The position numbers were made by a program, and so were the translations under genes. DNA of 9,018 bases from CAZEJK01 sp964512045 (GTDB lineage: Bacteria; Acidobacteriota; Thermoanaerobaculia; Thermoanaerobaculales; Sulfomarinibacteraceae): positions 1 through 9,018 of the forward strand of contig CAZEJK010000206.1 in the NCBI GenBank assembly GCA_964512045.1. The letters are read 5' to 3'. Within the stretch, counting starts at the first letter, position 1; each line of letters starts with the position of its first letter. The notes under the pieces are model-generated. The model searched no databases and was not told where the DNA came from. It saw only the letters and a program-made list of their open reading frames with translations. Of this stretch, positions 1 through 6,224 are shown piece after piece.

Positions 1-1610
1 GACAAGCTCATTCGTTGGCATCCCTTTGGCGGAAGGCGAGCACGCTCGATGAGAAGCGGCTAAGAAACATGCTGCTTTTCTTCGTCGAACAAGCGATCTG
101 GGGCATGTCGGTTCTGAATAGGTACAGCCCGTCCCATTTCTCTCAGGTCAACCGTCAATTGAACGGTGTCTACTACGTCGCGTCACAGCACTCCGAGGTT
201 AGCCCTTGGTACATTCTGGAAGGCAAGCTGAAGCGACTTATCCAGCCGTTCAATATGATTCGCCTCGGTTCAGCTGCCGCGCTAGTGACAACGGGCGACT
301 GTGCAGTGATACCCGCCCCAAAGGAAAGCGTAGAGTACGTCTTCACCGATCCACCATTCGGCGAAAACCTCTACTACGCGGATCTCAACTACCTCGTGGA
401 ATCCTGGCACGGGTTGTTTACAGATGCTGAGCCCGAGGCGATCGTCGACAAAGCAAAGAAGAAGGGCCTTCTCGAGTACCAAAGCCTCATGCACAAGTGC
501 TTTGCTGAGTATCACCGCGTGCTCAAGCCTGGGCGATGGATGACGGTAGTTTTCTCCAATCACTCGAACGCCGTTTGGAGGTCAATCCAGGAAGCGCTCG
601 GGACGGCTGGCTTTGTTGTAGCTGACGTCCGGACCCTGGATAAGCAGCAAGGCTCCTACCGCCAGGTCACTAGCTCGGCGGTCAAGCAAGACCTCGTGAT
701 CTCGGCTTATAAGCCAACATCGGCCCTGGAAAAGCGGGCAGCTGTCGAGACAGTGTCAGACGAGAGCGCGTGGTCGTTTGTCCGTGAGCATCTCCGCAAC
801 CTGCCGGTCTTCGTGGCCCGCGACGGCGAGGCTGAGGTGATTGCCGAACGCACACCGCAGGTCTTGCTCGACCGGATGATCGCCTTCCACGTGCAGCGCG
901 GCCTGGCGGTACCCCTGTCCAGCCCCGAGTTCTTCTCAGGTCTCGACCAGCGGTTTCCGGAGCGTGACGGTATGTACTTCCTGCCCGAGCAGGTCACCCA
1001 GTACGACCGCAAGCGCATCTCCATCACCAAGCTGCAGCAGCTGAGCCTGTTCCCCACGGACGAGGCAAGTGCCATTGTCTGGCTTCGACAGCAGCTCCAG
1101 CTCAAGCCCCAGACCTACCAGGAGCTGGCGCCTGTCTTCATGAAGGAGATTCACGCCTGGGCGAAGCACGAGCAGACGGTCGAGCTGAGGGTGATCCTGG
1201 AGCAGAGCTTCCTCTGCTACGAGGGCACCGGCCCTGTGCCAAGCCAGATCCACAGCTACCTTTCCACCAACTTCAAGGACATGCGCAACCTCGACAAGGA
1301 GGATCCCGTCCTGGTCTCCAAGGCGGTTGATCGCTGGTATGTCCCCGACACCTCCAAGCAAGGCGACCTCGAGAAGACCCGCGAGAAACAGCTTCTGCGC
1401 GAGTTCGAGGAGTACCGGACAACGACCAAGCGCAGACTCAAGCTCTTCCGCACCGAAGCCGTTCGCATCGGCTTCAAGGCCGCCTATGACCGTCAGGACT
1501 ACCGAACTATCATCGACGTCGCCCGCAAGCTCCCGGACACGGTCCTCCAGGAGGACGAGAAGTTGTTGATGTACTACGATGTTGCATTGACCAGGCTGGG
1601 GGAGGACTAG
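1..1610 (+). CDS. pglXI: BREX type 3 adenine-specific DNA methyltransferase PglXI (DUF1156 family), 5'-truncated by window
   Basis: Likely N6-adenine DNA methyltransferase that marks host DNA so the linked BREX system spares it. The reading frame is already open at nt 3 and no credible start is visible (the TTG at 15 has no ribosome site), so only the last 535 residues are here. Catalytic motif IV, TDPPF, lies at 345-359 and is followed by the family-typical NLYYADLNYLVESW stretch. VVFSNHS is at 546-566, and a QGSYRQVTSS...AVKQDLVISAYKP segment closes the methylase domain near 716. No FxGxG AdoMet-binding loop follows it, so that motif should lie upstream. The remaining ~300 residues are a mostly helical, charged region (target recognition or partner contact not assignable) with a QLSLF peptide at 1038-1052. 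Base composition steps from about 55% to 64% GC near nt 720 without breaking the frame. The stop is 2 nt before the ATPase start. The family is confident; the BREX-3 assignment rests mainly on neighbours. Confidence 0.82.
   Translation, partial: QAHSLASLWRKASTLDEKRLRNMLLFFVEQAIWGMSVLNRYSPSHFSQVNRQLNGVYYVASQHSEVSPWYILEGKLKRLIQPFNMIRLGSAAALVTTGDCAVIPAPKESVEYVFTDPPFGENLYYADLNYLVESWHGLFTDAEPEAIVDKAKKKGLLEYQSLMHKCFAEYHRVLKPGRWMTVVFSNHSNAVWRSIQEALGTAGFVVADVRTLDKQQGSYRQVTSSAVKQDLVISAYKPTSALEKRAAVETVSDESAWSFVREHLRNLPVFVARDGEAEVIAERTPQVLLDRMIAFHVQRGLAVPLSSPEFFSGLDQRFPERDGMYFLPEQVTQYDRKRISITKLQQLSLFPTDEASAIVWLRQQLQLKPQTYQELAPVFMKEIHAWAKHEQTVELRVILEQSFLCYEGTGPVPSQIHSYLSTNFKDMRNLDKEDPVLVSKAVDRWYVPDTSKQGDLEKTREKQLLREFEEYRTTTKRRLKLFRTEAVRIGFKAAYDRQDYRTIIDVARKLPDTVLQEDEKLLMYYDVALTRLGED
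1038..1052 (+). other. QLSLF putative sliding-clamp-binding motif in the methyltransferase
   Basis: In-frame codons read Q-L-S-L-F, an exact match to the bacterial beta-clamp consensus QL(S/D)LF. It lies in the region after the methylase domain, flanked by LQ and PTDE. Binding is inferred from the match alone. Confidence 0.4.
1601..1605 (+). promoter_or_regulatory. Ribosome binding site of the AAA ATPase gene
   Basis: GGAGG lies inside the last codons of the methylase gene, 7 nt before the ATG at 1613. It supports that start and indicates translational coupling to the upstream gene. Confidence 0.6.
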
Positions 1611-1612
1611 GG

Positions 1613-2818
1613 ATGCCCCATATTCAGGACCTCACAATAAGGAACTACCGCGTCCTCAAAGAGGTGACATTCTCCGGAATGCAGTCGCTGAACGTCGTAC
1701 TGGGCCCGAACGGCTGTGGGAAATCGACGCTCTTCGAGGCCCTTGGCTTTGTCGGCGAATGTCTCACGAACGGTGTGCGAAAGGCGCTCGAATCGCGTGG
1801 GCGGCTTTCGGAGCTTCGGTCAAGAGCATCCTCAGGCCCAGTTGAAATCGAGCTTCGATACCGCGAAAGTGACTTTGGTGCCCGCAAACCGACCCCGATC
1901 ATCACGTACCATCTCGCAATCGACGAAACGGCAGGTAAACCCCAGGTTGTCAGGGAGTTTCTGCGCTGGAGGCGAGGAAGCCACGGGCAGCCCTTCAATT
2001 TTCTCGACTTGACGAACGGCAGCGGGTCAGTGATTTCCGGTGAAATGCCGGAGCAGGACGACGAAAGACGACCAGTGGTTCTCGATGATCCCAATCAACC
2101 CGCCATCGCCACTCTGGGCCAGCTTGCTGAGAACCCGCGCGTGGCAAGTCTGCGGAGGTTCATTGCCAGCTGGTACCTTTCCTATTTCATGCCTGACCGA
2201 GCCAGGGGTGTCCCGGAATCGGGCGCCCATGAGCATCTAAGCCGCACCGGCGAAAACCTCCCAAACGTAGTGCAGTATCTGGACGAGAGTAACCCTGACG
2301 TCCTTCAAGAGATCTTGCAGCGAATGAGCCGGCGAATCCCAGGGCTCGAACAGGTGAGTTCGAAGCGGACGATCGACGGTCGCCTTGCATTACGGTTCAA
2401 GGACGGCCCTTTCGAAGATCCGTTCCTATCCAGATTCGTTTCTGACGGTACACTGAAGATGTTCGCCTATTTGGTTCTCTTGATGGATCCTGACCCACCA
2501 TCGCTGCTATGTGTTGAGGAGCCAGAGAACGGCCTTCATCCAAAGTTGCTTCAAGTACTCGCCGACGAGTTTCGCGCTCACGCACAGGGCTCGTTTTCGC
2601 AGACAAGGAGGCGGACGCAAGTGCTTGTTTCCTCCCATTCGCCCTACTTTGTCGATGCCGTCCGTCCCGAAGAGCTATGGGTAATGGAACGTGACCAGTC
2701 AGGGTATGCGACTGTGGCGCGATCCGACCGGCTTCAGGGGATCCCGGAGTTCATTCAGGAAGGTGCATCCTTGGGTAGCCTTTGGTTTGAAGAACAATTC
2801 CGTCGAGGAAATCCCTGA
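1613..2818 (+). CDS. RecF/SMC-like AAA family ATPase (AAA_21 type), partner of DUF4276 protein
   Basis: A 401-residue ABC-class ATPase. The N-terminus has the RecF/OLD-like pattern IRNYRVLKEVTF, then Walker A GPNGCGKST (residues 31-39). An ABC-signature-like SDGTLKMF starts at 277, Walker B runs LLCVEEPENGLHP with catalytic glutamates around 302-303, and a switch-histidine SSHSP is at 340-344. The middle (about 60-260) is a variable insert replacing a coiled coil. It is far too short to be the BREX ATPase BrxC and has no TOPRIM domain of its own, unlike OLD or GajA. The next gene overlaps its stop by one base and encodes a TOPRIM-like DUF4276 protein, so the pair probably forms one complex in which ATP binding or hydrolysis controls the partner, as in AriA/AriB of PARIS. 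That comparison is by architecture only. The gene is AT-richer than the helicase gene (about 57% GC over 1621-1980, 50% over 2461-2520) and is not a BREX core gene. Confidence 0.85.
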   Translation: MPHIQDLTIRNYRVLKEVTFSGMQSLNVVLGPNGCGKSTLFEALGFVGECLTNGVRKALESRGRLSELRSRASSGPVEIELRYRESDFGARKPTPIITYHLAIDETAGKPQVVREFLRWRRGSHGQPFNFLDLTNGSGSVISGEMPEQDDERRPVVLDDPNQPAIATLGQLAENPRVASLRRFIASWYLSYFMPDRARGVPESGAHEHLSRTGENLPNVVQYLDESNPDVLQEILQRMSRRIPGLEQVSSKRTIDGRLALRFKDGPFEDPFLSRFVSDGTLKMFAYLVLLMDPDPPSLLCVEEPENGLHPKLLQVLADEFRAHAQGSFSQTRRRTQVLVSSHSPYFVDAVRPEELWVMERDQSGYATVARSDRLQGIPEFIQEGASLGSLWFEEQFRRGNP

Positions 2819-3402
2819 TGCATGTGGAGGTGTACGTAGAGGAGCCATCTGCGAAAGAGGCCCTTGATGTGCTGGTCCCGGGTTTGATTGGGCCCGACCA
2901 CACATTCAAAGTGCACCCCTTCCGAGGGAAACAGCAACTTCTAAAGGAGATTCCGAAACGACTGCGCGCATACGCTAGCTGGTTGCCTGACGATTGGCGC
3001 ATTGCAGTACTGGTCGACGAAGACAGACAGGATTGCCGTGTATTGAAGCAACAGCTTGTCGATGCAGCCTGCGCAGCTGGAATCGAGAGTAGAGTACTTT
3101 GTCGAGTGGCCGTCGAAGAGCTTGAGGCCTGGTTCTTTGGCGATATTGACGCCCTGCGGGCCGCTTATCCAGATATCCCCAACACACTGGCGCATCGTGC
3201 GCCATACCGGGACCCGGATTCTGTGCCTGGGGGGACCTGGGAAGCACTTGACCGGGTGATTCGAAAAGCCGGTTATCCAGAGGGGCTCGTAAAGACGGTA
3301 GCGGCCCGAGCAATCGCTGAGAACATGGATCCCGACCGGAATACTTCACACAGTTTTGGCGTGTTCAGGGATGGCGTCCGGCAACTCGTAGCGGTGGAGT
3401 GA
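2818..3402 (+). CDS. DUF4276 family protein, TOPRIM-like putative nuclease partner of the ATPase
   Basis: A 194-residue protein with the DUF4276 layout: a first strand ending in acidic VEEPSAKEAL (E8, E9), a second acidic centre VLVDEDRQDC (D67, D69), the conserved VEELEAWFFGD (residues 99-109), and a C-terminal NTSHSFGVF. The glutamate followed by a D-x-D is the arrangement expected for a TOPRIM metal site, so a nuclease-type activity is plausible but not shown. The usual family start is closer to VEG, so VEEPS is a variant. The ATG overlaps the ATPase stop (TGATG, one shared base), with GAGG at 2805-2808 nine bases upstream, so the two are translationally coupled. DUF4276 proteins commonly sit beside such ATPases. 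The likely role is effector of the two-gene module, with the ATPase as sensor. Local GC falls to about 48% (3001-3060), lower than the helicase gene. Confidence 0.8.
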   Translation: MHVEVYVEEPSAKEALDVLVPGLIGPDHTFKVHPFRGKQQLLKEIPKRLRAYASWLPDDWRIAVLVDEDRQDCRVLKQQLVDAACAAGIESRVLCRVAVEELEAWFFGDIDALRAAYPDIPNTLAHRAPYRDPDSVPGGTWEALDRVIRKAGYPEGLVKTVAARAIAENMDPDRNTSHSFGVFRDGVRQLVAVE

Positions 3403-6224
3403 TGCACCCTGGCGAGTGGTACCACAGCATTGAGCATGGCGAGGCAGGACAGCTGGTGTCCGTGGATGCCATGTGGGGTGAGCAGACCTGTCTCGTCTGG
3501 TTTCCACGCAAAGACGATGTCGTGCGGATCGCAGCCGGCCGCCTGCGCGGAATCGACAGCATCAAACCCGACAACACCAACGGCGTGGTGTTTGCCGCTG
3601 CCGCCGCTCGCATTGCGGATGCCCTCGAGCACGACGCCCTGGTTGCGCCGCTCGAAGGCACGGTCATCCCTCTCCCGCACCAGATCCACGCGCTTTCTCG
3701 TGCGATGTCCGGCGACCGCGTGCGGTACCTGCTGGCCGACGAGGTGGGCCTCGGGAAGACCATCGAAGCCGGCCTGATCCTGCGCGAGATGAAGCTGCGT
3801 GGCCTGGTCCGCCGCACACTCGTGGTGGCGCCCGCGGGTCTTGTCAGCCAGTGGGTCAGCGAGATGCGGACCCACTTCAACGAGGACTTCCGGCTCGTCA
3901 TCCCCGGCAGCTTCTCGGTGTGCCGCGTTTTATCTAACGCTGACGAGAACGACAACCTGTGGCGCATTCACGACCAGGTGGTCTGCCCGGTGGACTCGGT
4001 CAAGCCGATGGAGGCGCGCAGGGGGTGGTCCCATGAGCAGGTCGCTCGCCACAACCTCGAGCGCTTCGGGGACCTGGTCAGCGCGGGCTGGGACCTCATC
4101 ATCGTGGACGAAGCCCATCGCTTGGGTGGCAGCACCGAGCAGGTTGCCAGGTACAAGCTCGGAGAGGCCCTGGCAGACGCGGCGCCATACCTTCTCCTGC
4201 TGTCCGCAACGCCCCACCAGGGCAAGACCGATGCCTTTCGGCGCCTGATCAGCTTCCTCGACCCTGACGCCTTGCCGGACGACGAGTCAGTGCGCCGCGA
4301 GAACGTGGCGCCGTACGTGATCCGCACCGAGAAACGGCGGGCGATCGACGCATCGGGAGATCCCCTCTTCAAGCCCCGGGTGACCCGGCTCCACGCGGTG
4401 GCGTGGGACGAGAGCAGGCATGAGCAGCGGGCCCTGTACGAGGCGGTGACGGAGTACGTGCGGGAGGGCTACAACCAGGCTCTCCGCGAGAAGCAGACGG
4501 CGATCGGTTTCCTGATGATCCTGATGCAACGGCTCGTCACCTCCAGTACGGCCGCCATTCGTAGAGCGCTGGAGCGACGGCTCGAGGTGCTGGAGCTTCC
4601 CCAGGGTCAGCTCTCGCTCTTCCCGGAAGACATCGGTATGGACTGGTCCGAAATGGACAGCCAGGACCAGATGGAGAACATCCTCACATCGAGGCTTCGT
4701 GGCTTGAAGAATGAGCGCGCCGAGGTTGAGCTGCTGCTGTCAGCCGCCCGGAGGTGCGAGGCGAGTGGCCCTGACGTGAAGGCAGAGGCACTGCTCGGGA
4801 TGATCCGGCAGCTTCAACGGGATGAGAACGATCCCAGCGTCAAGATCCTCGTCTTTACCGAGTTCGTGGCGACCCAGGCGATGCTCGCCGAGTTCCTGGG
4901 TGGGCGGGGATTCTCGGTCAGCACCTTGAACGGCTCCATGCCGCTCGAGCAGCGACGAGAGGTCCAGCGAGCGTTTGCCAACGAAGCGCAGATCATGATC
5001 TCAACGGATGCGGGTGGCGAGGGCTTGAACCTCCAGTTCTGCCACGTTGTCGTGAACTACGACCTCCCGTGGAACCCGATGAAGGTCGAGCAGCGCATCG
5101 GCCGGGTCGACCGGATTGGTCAACAGCACGTGGTCACTGCCCTGAACTTCGCCCTTGAGGACACAGTCGAGCTTCGCGTGCGCGAGGTGCTCGAGGAGAA
5201 GCTCCAGCGAATCTTGGAGGAGTTCGGGGTCGACAAGCTGGGGGACGTTCTCGACTCCGAGGAAGGCGACGTGGACTTCGATAATCTGTACATCGGCGCC
5301 GTGCTCACCCCGGAGGACGCGGCGGCCAAGGCGACAGAGCTTGCAGAGCAGCTGCGGAGTCGGGCGCAGGCAGCGAGGGTGGGGGCCGGAATCCTGGGGG
5401 CTGTGGAAGATCTCGACCCATCGGGGGCGCGGCGCATCGAGAACCACCAGATGCCGTTCTGGACCGAGCGGATGACCGTGTCGCACCTACGCACGTGCGC
5501 CTCGGACGGAGCGTTGGTTGCTCACGACAACGTGGGCTTTCGGCTCCGTTGGCCCGACGGGTTCGAGGTGCGGAACGCCGTGTTCTCGCGATCAGAAGCG
5601 GAGCTGCCCGGTACGAAGCACCTGTCCCTCGAGGAGCCAAGGGTGCGCCGCCTGGTGGCATCGCTGCCCCATTTCGCCCCGGGCCAGCCTGTCCTTGAGC
5701 TTTCGCTCCCCGGGATCTCGGACAAGGTGGAGGGTCTATGGTCCTTGTGGAGAATCCAGCTTCGGATGGAGGATGAGTGCAAGACCAGGGTGCTGCCACT
5801 CTTCGTGAGCGACGATGGCCGGGCCCTCGGGCCCACGGCGCGGGCCGTCTGGGATCAGCTGATCGAGGGGAACGCACTGGTGGCTGATCCACCGACCGTG
5901 CTCAATGGCGAGCGAGCGTTGCAAGCATATGAGCTCTCCCGACGAGAAGCAGAGAGGCATGGTGAGCCCGTGTTCCGCGGGCTCCAGGACGCCCACCAGA
6001 GGCGTGTTCAACGGGAGCGTAGAAAGACCCAGCATGCCTTCGAAGCCAGGCGTCGCGCCATCGACCGCATCGGACTTCCTCAGGTTCGTAGCCATCGCCT
6101 CACACAGCTCGACCGCGAGAAGGCTGCGTGGACAACCTCGATGGCAGCGAAGGAGACGGCCGTACCAGAGCTGTCTGCGGTGATCGTGCTCAGGGTGGCG
6201 GCGGCGCAGGAGGGCCACGGGTGA
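3402..6224 (+). CDS. brxHII: SNF2/HepA-family DNA helicase/translocase, BREX type 3 BrxHII-like
   Basis: A 940-residue superfamily 2 ATPase. Visible motifs: I, LADEVGLGKTIEAGLIL (GLGKT 116-120); Ia, VVAPAGLVSQW; II, DEAH (236-239); III, SAT (268-270); IV, ILVFTEF (near 484); V, STDAGGEGLNLQ (534-545); VI, QRIGRVDRIGQ (564-574). These define the SNF2/RapA branch: an ATP-driven DNA translocase rather than necessarily a strand-separating helicase. The linker between the two RecA lobes carries QLSLF at 403-407. The C-terminal third is charged and largely helical (for example VREVLEEKLQRILEEFGVDKL), with no nuclease motif recognised. DISARM DrmD is a relative, but the PglZ next door favours BREX type 3. 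ATG 3402 shares one base with the upstream stop. GTG 3399 is the alternative start, giving a 4-nt overlap; GGTGG at 3393-3397 fits the ATG slightly better. All motifs look intact. Confidence 0.85.
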   Translation: MHPGEWYHSIEHGEAGQLVSVDAMWGEQTCLVWFPRKDDVVRIAAGRLRGIDSIKPDNTNGVVFAAAAARIADALEHDALVAPLEGTVIPLPHQIHALSRAMSGDRVRYLLADEVGLGKTIEAGLILREMKLRGLVRRTLVVAPAGLVSQWVSEMRTHFNEDFRLVIPGSFSVCRVLSNADENDNLWRIHDQVVCPVDSVKPMEARRGWSHEQVARHNLERFGDLVSAGWDLIIVDEAHRLGGSTEQVARYKLGEALADAAPYLLLLSATPHQGKTDAFRRLISFLDPDALPDDESVRRENVAPYVIRTEKRRAIDASGDPLFKPRVTRLHAVAWDESRHEQRALYEAVTEYVREGYNQALREKQTAIGFLMILMQRLVTSSTAAIRRALERRLEVLELPQGQLSLFPEDIGMDWSEMDSQDQMENILTSRLRGLKNERAEVELLLSAARRCEASGPDVKAEALLGMIRQLQRDENDPSVKILVFTEFVATQAMLAEFLGGRGFSVSTLNGSMPLEQRREVQRAFANEAQIMISTDAGGEGLNLQFCHVVVNYDLPWNPMKVEQRIGRVDRIGQQHVVTALNFALEDTVELRVREVLEEKLQRILEEFGVDKLGDVLDSEEGDVDFDNLYIGAVLTPEDAAAKATELAEQLRSRAQAARVGAGILGAVEDLDPSGARRIENHQMPFWTERMTVSHLRTCASDGALVAHDNVGFRLRWPDGFEVRNAVFSRSEAELPGTKHLSLEEPRVRRLVASLPHFAPGQPVLELSLPGISDKVEGLWSLWRIQLRMEDECKTRVLPLFVSDDGRALGPTARAVWDQLIEGNALVADPPTVLNGERALQAYELSRREAERHGEPVFRGLQDAHQRRVQRERRKTQHAFEARRRAIDRIGLPQVRSHRLTQLDREKAAWTTSMAAKETAVPELSAVIVLRVAAAQEGHG
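4608..4622 (+). other. QLSLF putative sliding-clamp-binding motif in the SNF2 helicase
   Basis: In-frame Q-L-S-L-F at helicase residues 403-407, in the linker between the two RecA lobes and followed by an acidic PEDIGMDW stretch, which suggests an exposed loop. It is the same pentapeptide as in the methyltransferase, plus a shared following proline. Confidence 0.4.
6208..6214 (+). promoter_or_regulatory. Ribosome binding site deciding the pglZ start
   Basis: AGGAGGG ends 6 nt before GTG 6221. This strong site inside the helicase 3' end selects the GTG over an in-frame ATG at 6128, which lies 97 nt inside the helicase gene and would add a low-complexity, glycine-rich 31-residue leader. Confidence 0.75.

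Larger units (their letters stand above)
1613..3402 (+). other. Probable inserted two-gene defence module (ATPase + TOPRIM-like) within a BREX operon
   Basis: The two genes interrupt the pglXI-brxHII adjacency of the canonical type 3 BREX order. Sampled blocks are 48-57% GC, against about 60-73% in the helicase and PglZ genes and about 64% in the 3' part of the methylase. No direct repeats, inverted repeats or recombinase were seen at the edges, and both edges are tight gene junctions, so the route of acquisition is not visible. Confidence 0.55.

Noticed and set aside
15..17. TTG as the start of the methyltransferase
   Set aside because: The frame is open upstream to the window edge, there is no ribosome site, and the AdoMet-binding motif of the family is missing from the visible part, so the true start must be outside the window.
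1613..2818. The ATPase as the BREX component BrxC/PglY
   Set aside because: It is 401 residues with an ABC-type signature and switch histidine; BrxC proteins are around three times longer and of a different ATPase class.
1613..3402. Septu (PtuA/PtuB) or Gabija identity for the ATPase pair
   Set aside because: The small partner lacks HNH motifs needed for PtuB, the ATPase lacks a fused TOPRIM domain, and no UvrD-like GajB follows.
3930..3932. TTA leucine codon in the high-GC helicase as a bldA-type control
   Set aside because: Another TTA occurs at 2390-2392, the host is not shown to be a streptomycete, and rare TTA codons alone do not indicate regulation.
6128..6220. ATG 6128 as the pglZ start
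   Set aside because: It would overlap the helicase by 97 nt and add a glycine-rich leader unlike PglZ. GTG 6221 has AGGAGGG at correct spacing and a GTGA overlap.
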